Shown piece after piece: positions 1 to 6,127 of a stretch of DNA of 9,948 nt (its first letter is position 1; each line of letters begins with the position of its first letter). The DNA is from Lachnospiraceae bacterium (lineage in GTDB: Bacteria; Bacillota; Clostridia; Lachnospirales; Lachnospiraceae). Where the stretch lies: NCBI GenBank assembly GCA_009774535.1, contig VSNY01000146.1, positions 1-9,948 on the forward strand, read 5' to 3'. Under the pieces are notes generated by a model that was given only the letters and a program-made list of their open reading frames with translations, did no database searches and was not told where the DNA came from. Position numbers and translations under genes: made by a program.

Positions 1-116
1 TCTATATCAGCCGTCTGCGCAAAAAGATTGACAATGGTTATGACGTCCGGCTGATTCATACGGTACGCGGCGTAGGCTGGGTGCTGCGCGCGGAAGGACC
101 GGGGGAAGGCGTATGA
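1..116 (+). CDS. OmpR/PhoB-family response regulator, C-terminal end (partial)
   Basis: Only the last 37 codons lie in the window, read in the frame that starts at base 3. The peptide begins YISRLRKKID and continues through LIHTVRGVGWVLR. That is the recognition-helix and wing part of the winged-helix DNA-binding domain (Trans_reg_C) of OmpR/PhoB-type regulators, where HTVRGVGY/W is nearly diagnostic. The receiver domain lies upstream of the window. The TGA stop (114-116) overlaps the kinase ATG (113-115), so the two genes are translationally coupled and almost certainly form one cognate pair. The likely role is a phosphorylation-dependent activator that binds tandem direct repeats; a good candidate site lies at 1482-1503, before the PepSY genes. 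The family call is secure. The target and signal are inferred. Confidence 0.93.
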   Translation, partial: YISRLRKKIDNGYDVRLIHTVRGVGWVLRAEGPGEGV

Positions 117-1471
117 AACAGATTTCTGTTAAGGCAAAGATCGCGGCATGGCTGACGCTTTTAATGGCGCTGCTGGCTGTGCTTTTGGTTATTTTTATGC
201 TGTCGGTCAGCAGTCAGGTGGCTGTACAGACGGCGTCGGACCAGCTGACGTATACGATCAAGGATAATCTGGGCCGCATCCGTTTTGTACAGGGAAAGGC
301 GCAGCCAGCCAGCAGCTTTCGATTTTATCATAATGGCGTGACCACGCTTGTATACAGCAAAAGCAAATCCCTGCTTGCCGGGCAGATTCCGGTTTCGTTC
401 GCAGTCAATGAACCGTTTGATAACGGCAGGATACGCTTGGTGGATGCCGGGGAAGTGCATTATCTGATGCTGGATCTGTGGGTTAACAATGGCTGGGAAA
501 GCGGGGTCTGGGTACGGGGGCTGATCGAAGCACCGGAAAACAGAATGTTTGTCAGCAACCTGTTAAAAATTTCTGTTGTGGCGCTGCCTGTGTTTATGGC
601 GCTGGCGGCGGCTGGCAGCAGCTGGATTACGCATAGGGCTTTTCGGCCGTTAGACAGTATCAATGCTACCGCGGCGGCAATTAATGAAGCCAGTGATTTA
701 TCCAGGCGCATAGGGCTTCCGCCCGGCCAGGATGAATTTTCCAGACTGGGCAGCGCATTTGACCGCCTGTTTGAACGGCTGGAGCGGTCGTTTGAAGCAG
801 AAAAACAGTTTACGGCAGATGCTTCGCATGAACTGCGCACGCCGGTATCTATTATTAAAGGTGCGTGCGAGTATGCGGTAAAATACGATGAAACGGAAGA
901 GGACAGGCAGGAAACGATCGATATGATCCGCAGACAGGCAGAGAAAATGTCCGGCATTATTTCCCAGCTGCTTCGGATGACCAGGCTGGAGCAGGGGACA
1001 GAGCAGACAGGCATGGAACCGGTGGAGCTGGGAGAGTTTCTGCGGCAGCTGTGCAGGGAGCAGTCTTATGATGCAGGACGTGTCCATACGATTTGTGAAG
1101 AGACGATACAGATCCAGGCAAATCCGGGACTGCTTTCCCGGCTGGTCATCAACCTTGTGGAAAATGCGCTGAAATACGGCAGGCCGGACGGACAAGTATG
1201 GATCTCGGCCAGCTGTGAGCAGGAAGAAGCGCTGCTTAAAGTGTGCGACGACGGTGACGGGATTGCCGAAGAACATCAGGAAAAAATCTGGCAGAGGTTT
1301 TATCAGGTAGATGCTTCCCGCAGCGGTGAGATGGGAGCCGGGCTGGGACTTCCGCTGGTGCGCCAGATCGCGCAGATCCATGGAGGGTATATGACGCTTG
1401 CAAGCGGCAAAGGAATAGGATGCACGTTTACTTTGCATCTGCCGTTATCTGCCGTCTCGGATTTAGAATAA
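113..1471 (+). CDS. Sensor histidine kinase (HAMP, HisKA, HATPase_c)
   Basis: A 452-residue membrane sensor kinase that should autophosphorylate on His and pass the phosphate to the adjacent regulator. Visible parts in order: a first membrane segment at about 11-31; an extracytoplasmic sensor region of about 120 residues (32-150) with no motif I recognise; a second membrane segment at about 152-173; a HAMP linker at about 175-228; the H-box ASHELRTP with the phospho-acceptor His239; the N-box around LVINLVENALKYG (Asn347, Asn351); the G1 box DDGDGI at 379-384; the F-box region WQRFYQVD; and the G2 box GAGLGLPLV at 408-416. All catalytic boxes look intact and the length is typical of class I EnvZ/CzcS/VanS-like kinases. 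The start is supported by a purine-rich stretch (GGGGGAAGG, 101-109) and by the ATGA overlap with the regulator. No terminator follows, so read-through into the PepSY genes is possible. Confidence 0.95.
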   Translation: MKQISVKAKIAAWLTLLMALLAVLLVIFMLSVSSQVAVQTASDQLTYTIKDNLGRIRFVQGKAQPASSFRFYHNGVTTLVYSKSKSLLAGQIPVSFAVNEPFDNGRIRLVDAGEVHYLMLDLWVNNGWESGVWVRGLIEAPENRMFVSNLLKISVVALPVFMALAAAGSSWITHRAFRPLDSINATAAAINEASDLSRRIGLPPGQDEFSRLGSAFDRLFERLERSFEAEKQFTADASHELRTPVSIIKGACEYAVKYDETEEDRQETIDMIRRQAEKMSGIISQLLRMTRLEQGTEQTGMEPVELGEFLRQLCREQSYDAGRVHTICEETIQIQANPGLLSRLVINLVENALKYGRPDGQVWISASCEQEEALLKVCDDGDGIAEEHQEKIWQRFYQVDASRSGEMGAGLGLPLVRQIAQIHGGYMTLASGKGIGCTFTLHLPLSAVSDLE

Positions 1472-1481
1472 ACAATTTTTC

Positions 1482-1503
1482 AGATTTCATGTAGATTTCA
1501 TAG
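1482..1503 (+). promoter_or_regulatory. Tandem 11-bp direct repeats, candidate response-regulator operator
   Basis: Two head-to-tail copies of an 11-base unit are seen, AGATTTCATGT (1482-1492) and AGATTTCATAG (1493-1503), identical over the first nine bases. OmpR/PhoB-family regulators bind as head-to-tail dimers to direct repeats about 11 bp apart, one helical turn. The site covers the place where a -35 box would sit for the -10 at 1512. It lies 11 bp after the stop of the cognate kinase. That this kinase's partner binds here is inference. Confidence 0.62.
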
Positions 1504-1517
1504 TCGGGTACTAGAAT
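1489..1517 (+). promoter_or_regulatory. Probable activator-dependent promoter for the PepSY genes
   Basis: A -10-like TAGAAT lies at 1512-1517. Seventeen bases upstream the -35 position (1489-1494) reads ATGTAG, a poor match to TTGACA, and is covered by the direct repeats at 1482-1503. A weak -35 overlapped by an activator site is the usual arrangement at OmpR-family activated promoters. Transcription would start near 1524, leaving a short leader before the RBS at 1534-1541. Confidence 0.5.
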
Positions 1518-1546
1518 TTGTTTTAGAAACACGAAAGGAGGAATTC

Positions 1547-2410
1547 ATGAAGATTAAAAAAATGATTAGTATCGCCATGGTGCTCGTTCTGCTTCTTAGC
1601 GGCTGTGCCAGCAGCCGGCAGAGCCAGATCAAGTATATCGGCGCCGCAAAGGCCAAGAGCCTGGCGCTGGAAGCCGGCGGGGTCTCTGCTTCACAGGCGG
1701 AGTTTTCTACCGTTGATTTGTCAGAACGCGGCGGGCAGGACTATTACCAGGTAGCGTTTACGGCGTTTGGAGAAGATTACTATTATGATATTGACGCCCT
1801 TACGGGAGTGATTATTGACGCAAAAGTTCCGGCAGGCAGCATAAAAAATGAAATGAATGCGGCAGGAGATGCGGATGGCGGGGAGACAGACAGCAGTACG
1901 GATCAGAATACGGCAGATCCGGACACAGCGGGTACAGGCCAGACTTCAGATGGAATTATTACTGAAAAACAGGCCAGAATAAAGGCGTTAGCTCATGCAG
2001 GGCTTTCGGAAGAAGAGGTTATTTTTTTAAAAACAGAGCTGGATATCGAAGACGGCAGGAAGGTCTATGAAGTTGAATTTCTGTCAAATGACACCAAGGA
2101 GTATGATTATGAAATCGATGCATCTTCCGGCGATGTGGTCAGCTATGACTTTGAAGCAGAATCCGCCATACCGCCTGCTGCCGACAGGGACAGTATGATT
2201 TCTGAGCAAAAGGCAAAAGAGCTGGCGCTGGCCCAGGTTCCGGGAGCTAAGGTGGAAGATATCCTGGAATTTGAGACAGACCATGAGGATGGACGCGTGC
2301 AGTATGAAGGCAAGATCTTTTATGAAGGCATGCAGTATGAATTTGAAATTGATGCTTACAGCGGAGCGTTCCGCAGCTGGGAAGCGGAACCATTAGATGG
2401 ATGGGAGTAA
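1547..2410 (+). CDS. PepSY-repeat lipoprotein
   Basis: A 287-residue exported lipoprotein. The N-terminus is a lipoprotein signal with a lipobox ending LLSGC, so Cys20 should be lipidated and the protein held on the outer face of the membrane. Three PepSY-type repeats follow, at about 29-95, 136-203 and 216-280. Each starts with a helix carrying a KAK.LAL or KQARIKAL pattern and ends in strands with a YxYDIDA.TG, YDYEIDA.SG or YEFEIDA.SG signature. A Ser/Thr/Asp/Gly-rich linker (about 97-135) separates repeats 1 and 2. PepSY domains occur in protease propeptides and in many exported Gram-positive proteins, and are thought to inhibit peptidases or bind ligands at the envelope. A strong AAAGGAGG RBS (1534-1541) sits 5 bp before the ATG. 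With the next gene it forms a pair just downstream of a two-component system, so it is a likely target and perhaps a feedback partner. Family is sure; function is inferred. Confidence 0.92.
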   Translation: MKIKKMISIAMVLVLLLSGCASSRQSQIKYIGAAKAKSLALEAGGVSASQAEFSTVDLSERGGQDYYQVAFTAFGEDYYYDIDALTGVIIDAKVPAGSIKNEMNAAGDADGGETDSSTDQNTADPDTAGTGQTSDGIITEKQARIKALAHAGLSEEEVIFLKTELDIEDGRKVYEVEFLSNDTKEYDYEIDASSGDVVSYDFEAESAIPPAADRDSMISEQKAKELALAQVPGAKVEDILEFETDHEDGRVQYEGKIFYEGMQYEFEIDAYSGAFRSWEAEPLDGWE

Positions 2411-2430
2411 CAGAACAATAAATAATAATA

Positions 2431-2440
2431 GAAATATTTC
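2431..2440. repeat. Perfect 10-bp palindrome between the PepSY genes
   Basis: GAAATATTTC reads the same on both strands. It lies in the 46-bp gap between the PepSY genes, just before the RBS at 2444-2450. The surroundings are AT-rich, so chance is quite possible. There is no T-run that would make it a terminator. It could be a small operator or an mRNA element. Confidence 0.25.
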
Positions 2441-2456
2441 ATTTAGGAGGATTTGA

Positions 2457-3203
2457 ATGATGAAGACAGGTAATGGCAGGAAAGCAACAGCAGCGATATT
2501 GGCGGCAGGATTTATGCTGACAGGCAGCCTGGCGGCAATCGAAGGCGTGCAGGCAGCGCGCATTTCAGATGCAAACGCGGCAAGGCAGAAAGCGCTGCGC
2601 CAGGTTCCGAATGCGAGCGTAACCGATGTGGATCTGGACCACGAAAACGGAGAACAGGTGTATGATATCGAACTGGTCAAAGGTACAAAAAAGTATGATA
2701 TTACCTACCGGGTTTCGGATGGAAAAATGCTTGAATATGGATGGGAAAAAACGGTTGTCAGCCCAAGCAGGAACCGTGGACTGATCAGTACAGACAAATG
2801 CAGGCAGCTTGCGCTTGATAAAGTTAAAAATGGAACGATTACAGCGATTTCACAGAAAGTAGACGATGGGATCGATGTCTATAAAGTCAAAGCAACAGCG
2901 GGAAATAAGCGTTATACATTGGAATATCATGCAAGAACCGGAGCTTTGATTGAATGTAAATGGAAACTTGTGGCGGCAGCATCTTCTACCGGCAGCCAGA
3001 ATGGGGATATTGGCATGGAGAAGGCAAAGCAGATCGCGTTGGATGCAGTGTCTGGCGGGACGGTAATCCATGCGGAATACGATATGGATGACGGCGTGCC
3101 GGTTTATGAGATTGAGGTTGTAAAAGGAAACTATGAATATGAATTTAAGATTGATGCAAATTCCGGGGCTGTATTAGAGCAGGACCGCGACTATATGGAT
3201 TAA
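2457..3203 (+). CDS. Secreted PepSY-repeat protein with signal peptide
   Basis: A 248-residue exported protein. The N-terminus has a basic stretch (RK) and a hydrophobic core (about 10-28), and ends GVQA-A, so signal peptidase I would cut after about Ala33. No lipobox Cys is present, so it should be released or wall-associated, unlike its lipidated neighbour. Three PepSY repeats fill the mature part: about 35-97, 108-171 and 184-246. Each has a helix of the ARQKAL, CRQLAL or AKQIAL type and a terminal strand pair (YDITYRVSDG, YTLEYHARTG, YEFKIDANSG). Repeat 2 has two Cys (115 and 167), the only ones in the protein, in the helix and last strand; they could form a disulfide. RBS TAGGAGG at 2444-2450. 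The start is ATG-ATG, and either codon could be used (2457 or 2460). It is probably co-transcribed with the lipoprotein gene 46 bp upstream, and a terminator follows. Role inferred to match its neighbour. Confidence 0.9.
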   Translation: MMKTGNGRKATAAILAAGFMLTGSLAAIEGVQAARISDANAARQKALRQVPNASVTDVDLDHENGEQVYDIELVKGTKKYDITYRVSDGKMLEYGWEKTVVSPSRNRGLISTDKCRQLALDKVKNGTITAISQKVDDGIDVYKVKATAGNKRYTLEYHARTGALIECKWKLVAAASSTGSQNGDIGMEKAKQIALDAVSGGTVIHAEYDMDDGVPVYEIEVVKGNYEYEFKIDANSGAVLEQDRDYMD

Positions 3204-3246
3204 GACAGATTTTGCCGCGGCAGGCAGGATGTTAAGAGGTTTGAAG

Positions 3247-3296
3247 ACCAGGCAGGGGATCACCAGAAAAAGAGGAATCTCCTGCCTGGTTTTTTT
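3247..3296 (+). terminator. Rho-independent terminator after the PepSY genes
   Basis: A 14-bp stem has arms ACCAGGCAGGGGAT (3247-3260) and ATCTCCTGCCTGGT (3277-3290) with one G-T wobble. A 16-base loop separates them, and a run of seven T follows (3290-3296). It lies 43 bp after the second PepSY stop and separates that unit from the chemoreceptor gene. Confidence 0.93.
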
Positions 3297-3300
3297 GCTG

Positions 3301-3341
3301 TTAATAAATAATAAAAAAATAAATAATTTAATTAAAAAATT
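3301..3341. promoter_or_regulatory. 41-bp pure A/T tract upstream of the chemoreceptor promoter
   Basis: All 41 bases are A or T, with several A- and T-runs. The tract ends two bases before the -35 box at 3343, the usual position of an UP element contacted by the RNA polymerase alpha subunits. It may also be a bent or nucleoid-protein-bound segment. Function is inferred from position and composition only. Confidence 0.45.
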
Positions 3342-3342
3342 G

Positions 3343-3370
3343 TTGAAATTATCAAGAATAGTGCTATACT
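3343..3370 (+). promoter_or_regulatory. SigA-type extended -10 promoter of the chemoreceptor gene
   Basis: TTGAAA (3343-3348), a 16-bp spacer and TATACT (3365-3370), with TG at 3362-3363 giving an extended -10 (TGCTATACT). Transcription should start near 3377, giving a leader of about 70 bases. The leader contains a small palindrome, TTAGCTAA (3375-3382). There is no SigD/FliA-type motif, so this receptor looks controlled by the housekeeping sigma factor. Confidence 0.7.
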
Positions 3371-3446
3371 TAATTTAGCTAATTTTATATACGGAAAACA
3401 ATATTTTAAGCGATTAACCATTCAAAATTAAGTGAGGAGGAAAGTA

Positions 3447-5924
3447 ATGGGTAAAAAACGCAGCGGGCAAACAGGAAGTAAAGGAAGATTTTTACAGAGT
3501 ATCCGGGGAAAGATCTTTCTTATGGGCGGGACAGCGGTTATCGCATCGGTCATTCTTGGAGCAGTCGGGATCGTTTCCTTAAAGCAGAACAACAGCAACC
3601 AGGACGTGCTGACGGAAATGAACCGCATCAACCTGTATCAGTATGAAAACCAGAGTCTGGATACTTCCTATCTGTATTTTTTGGAGGACTCTTATCTTAG
3701 GGATATCGTAAGCAATGTGGAGCGTATGGAAGATACGGTTCAGACGGCAAAGCAATCCGCAGGCAGCAGGTTTACGGAAGAATTAGCGTCTATGGAGAAC
3801 AGCGTGTCTGCATGCGGGGATCATTACCGATCGATCCTGGAACTGAGCGGCGTACGCGGATATACGCCGCAGACAGGAAATTACGAGCAGTTTTTAGCAT
3901 GGGACGAACCGTTAGAAGAAGGGTTTGCTAAAGTTGCGGACGACCGGTCCTGGGTGGACGGCAGCTGGATTAAAATCGGAAATGGCGCCAGCCGTGCGCG
4001 TGTCGGGGGAAAGAATTATTACAAATATACATATCAAAGCGCAGTACCAGCGGTTGGCAAAAGGGATCAGTTTCTGGTCAGGATCGGTGCGACGGCGGTC
4101 GATTATAAGGGGACGATTGTTGTAAATAATATTGTACTGTTCCAAGGGAAGCATCGGGAGCGGATTGACTTTGGCGCAATGACGCAGGAAGATTTTTCAG
4201 GCTCTTATGGTACCGCGGTAAAAGAGCTGACATTGGGCGAATTTAATGGACAGCCTTCCGTGCTGGCAGACAGCCGGTTTGTAAAGGCCAATGACAGCTG
4301 GGAAGAGGTGTCTGTGAAATTTCCGCTTAAAGATTACGAGATTCAGGACTATGACAGGCTGTCTTTTGATATTTATTTTGAGGAAGGCACTTACCAGGAA
4401 CTGACAGCGACGTTTGCGATTGCGGATAAATATGATTTTGCAAAAGGGTTAAAAACGCTGAACGAACTGTTTGCGGCTTACAGCAAGCATGTAGTGGAAG
4501 GAGCGGATGTATCAAAGGAAGCGGAAGAAATCCGGCGGTTGTTTGCGCGGATCGCCAGGAATCTGGATACTTATGTATCCGACCAGCAGCTGCATCAAAA
4601 GCTGGCGGAGCTTGTGAAAAGCAAACTGCAGGTATTTGAAGATATGGCAGGGCAGGATCAGACGATTTTGGGCTTAAAAAAGGAAAATATCAGTCTGTCC
4701 GAAAATCTGACAAAGCTGACCGCAGAGGTGCGCGCAAGTGTGGAAGATACGACAAATGCATCACAGCAGCAAATGACTGTTATTATTGTAGCGGTGCTGG
4801 CAGGCAGTTTTCTTGTACTTGTATTTCTGACGTTTGTGATCAGCCGGAGTATGCACCGCAGCATCCGGGTATTTCGCAATACGTTGTCTGAAATGACGAA
4901 GGGGGATCTGACGGTTCGCGCGTACAGCGGCGGTAAGGATGAATTTGCGTTGTTCGGGCAGTTTGTCAATGTATTTTTGGACAAGCTGGGCGGGATTATG
5001 AAAGAGGTGCAGTATATTTCCAAAGAAGTTAAAAAATCCGGGGAAGCTTTGGATGAGATGGCGTCCAGAAGCGGCCAGACGTCTGCGGATATCACCAATG
5101 CGGTTAATGAGATTGCCGCCGGGGCAGTTACGCAGGCGGATGAGTCTGAGTCTGCGGCGGGCAAGATTGAACAGATGGGGCATTCTTTTGAAACGATTGT
5201 GGATTATGTAAACGATCTTGGCAGCATGGCGGAAAATATGACGCAGGTCAGCCGGGAATCGGTGCGGTTTATGGAGGAACTTCGTGGTGCGAATGAAAAA
5301 ACCGTACAGGCATTTTCGCAGGTGTCCAGCCAGACGCATACGACAAATATATCAGTGCAGAAAATCCGGGAAGCGACCGAGCTGATTACATCCATTGCCA
5401 GCCAGACGAATCTGCTGTCGCTAAATGCAAGCATCGAGGCAGCCCGGGCAGGGGAAGCGGGCAAAGGGTTTGCGGTCGTTGCTTCTGAGATTCAAAAGCT
5501 GGCTGAACAGTCCAGCCAGTCGGCGGAGACGATCGGCAGGATTATCAGCGATCTGACAGAACAAGCGGATCTGACGGTGTGTATTGTGGATGAAGTATCA
5601 CAGGTAATGGAAATGCAGCAGTCTAAGCTGCAGCAGACGCAGGAGCGGTTCGGGATGCTGGAACAGGGGATTAGCCAGTCTGGCAGAGAGACAAAGCAGA
5701 TCCGGGAGCAGACGGATATTTGTGATGCGGCGAGGATGTCGGTGGAGGATGTGATTGTGAATCTTTCGGCGATTTCACAGGAGAATGCGGCTTCCACGCA
5801 GGAGACGACGGCTTCGATGGAAGAACTGCATGAGACGATGCAGCAGCTGGCGCTGGCGTCGGGGAATTTGAAGGAAATGGCGCAGCAGTTGGAGCAGGAT
5901 TTGAATTTCTTCCGGTTGAAATAA
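3447..5924 (+). CDS. Methyl-accepting chemotaxis receptor with large extracellular sensor domain
   Basis: An 825-residue transmembrane chemoreceptor that should signal to the CheA-CheW array. Order: a short basic cytoplasmic tail; membrane segment 1 at about 23-45; an outer region of about 400 residues (46-442); membrane segment 2 at about 443-466; HAMP at about 467-520; and the long coiled-coil signalling domain to the end. The hairpin tip is SLNASIEAARAGEAGKGFAV (658-677), matching the conserved MCP core. Gln/Glu-rich helices such as QENAASTQETTASMEEL (778-794) look like methylation sites. No NWETF-like CheR tether is seen at the C-terminus. The outer region has helices at about 50-165 and 331-440 flanking a beta-rich, Trp/Tyr-rich part at about 168-330, which resembles a carbohydrate-binding jelly roll (see findings). 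ATG 3447 is chosen because GAGGAGG (3434-3440) sits 6 bp upstream; the GTG at 3432 overlaps that RBS. It is monocistronic, and no clear terminator follows. Confidence 0.93.
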   Translation: MGKKRSGQTGSKGRFLQSIRGKIFLMGGTAVIASVILGAVGIVSLKQNNSNQDVLTEMNRINLYQYENQSLDTSYLYFLEDSYLRDIVSNVERMEDTVQTAKQSAGSRFTEELASMENSVSACGDHYRSILELSGVRGYTPQTGNYEQFLAWDEPLEEGFAKVADDRSWVDGSWIKIGNGASRARVGGKNYYKYTYQSAVPAVGKRDQFLVRIGATAVDYKGTIVVNNIVLFQGKHRERIDFGAMTQEDFSGSYGTAVKELTLGEFNGQPSVLADSRFVKANDSWEEVSVKFPLKDYEIQDYDRLSFDIYFEEGTYQELTATFAIADKYDFAKGLKTLNELFAAYSKHVVEGADVSKEAEEIRRLFARIARNLDTYVSDQQLHQKLAELVKSKLQVFEDMAGQDQTILGLKKENISLSENLTKLTAEVRASVEDTTNASQQQMTVIIVAVLAGSFLVLVFLTFVISRSMHRSIRVFRNTLSEMTKGDLTVRAYSGGKDEFALFGQFVNVFLDKLGGIMKEVQYISKEVKKSGEALDEMASRSGQTSADITNAVNEIAAGAVTQADESESAAGKIEQMGHSFETIVDYVNDLGSMAENMTQVSRESVRFMEELRGANEKTVQAFSQVSSQTHTTNISVQKIREATELITSIASQTNLLSLNASIEAARAGEAGKGFAVVASEIQKLAEQSSQSAETIGRIISDLTEQADLTVCIVDEVSQVMEMQQSKLQQTQERFGMLEQGISQSGRETKQIREQTDICDAARMSVEDVIVNLSAISQENAASTQETTASMEELHETMQQLALASGNLKEMAQQLEQDLNFFRLK

Positions 5925-5971
5925 TAGGTGGAAAATAGCCAGGCGTTTCTGTTAGAACGACTCGAAATTAC

Positions 5972-6127
5972 GAACTTTCTTCGCTTGATCTTAATATTCC
6001 GCCCCGCCATAGCTGCGGCAGGAGATACCTTTGCAGCATATCGGGCGGCGGGGACAGCCGCTATAAGTGCAAAAATCAATGTAATGAGTACGCTTGCCAA
6101 TAGAAAAACAACAGCAAAAGCAATTAT
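5972..6127 (-). pseudogene. Fragment of FtsX-type ABC transporter permease (antisense remnant)
   Basis: Read on the minus strand, the 52 codons from 6127 down to 5972 give a hydrophobic membrane helix (IIAFAVVFLLASVLITLIFA) followed by AVPAARYAAKVSPAAAMAGR and NIKIKRRKF. The pattern of a helix, then PA.RA.K.SP..A and then (D/N)IKIK.KK is the conserved end of the first permease domain in Gram-positive FtsX/MacB-like ABC exporters. An in-frame TAA lies directly upstream (6128-6130). After RRKF the reading frame no longer resembles a permease and runs into the antisense of the chemoreceptor. So this is an internal scrap of a gene that is normally many hundreds of residues long, with both flanks gone. 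It cannot encode a working transporter. The call rests on motif memory alone; a profile search would settle it. Confidence 0.62.

Noticed and set aside
460..1438. Long minus-strand open frames opposite the kinase (and similar ones opposite the chemoreceptor)
   Set aside because: They lie entirely opposite well-supported kinase and chemoreceptor domains, show no recognisable motifs and lack an RBS.
3387..3420. SigD/FliA-like -10 (GCGATTAA at 3410) in the chemoreceptor leader
   Set aside because: It is a poor match to GCCGATAA/T and there is no TAAA -35 at about 15 bases upstream. The extended -10 promoter at 3343-3370 explains transcription better.
3432..3446. GTG at 3432 as an upstream start for the chemoreceptor, adding five residues (MRRKV)
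   Set aside because: The GTG and next two codons overlap the GAGGAGG ribosome binding site itself, which is ideally spaced for the ATG at 3447.
3371..3446. Possible cyclic-di-GMP riboswitch before the chemoreceptor
   Set aside because: Such riboswitches are common upstream of clostridial motility genes, but the leader is only about 70 bases, AT-rich, and lacks the conserved GEMM motifs and paired helices.
6002..6053. Hairpin-like pairing CCCCGCC (6002-6008) with GGCGGGG (6047-6053), inner pairing GCTGC/GCAGC
   Set aside because: There is no T-run, so it is not a terminator. The sequence is better explained as Ala/Gly/Pro-rich codons of the antisense permease fragment.
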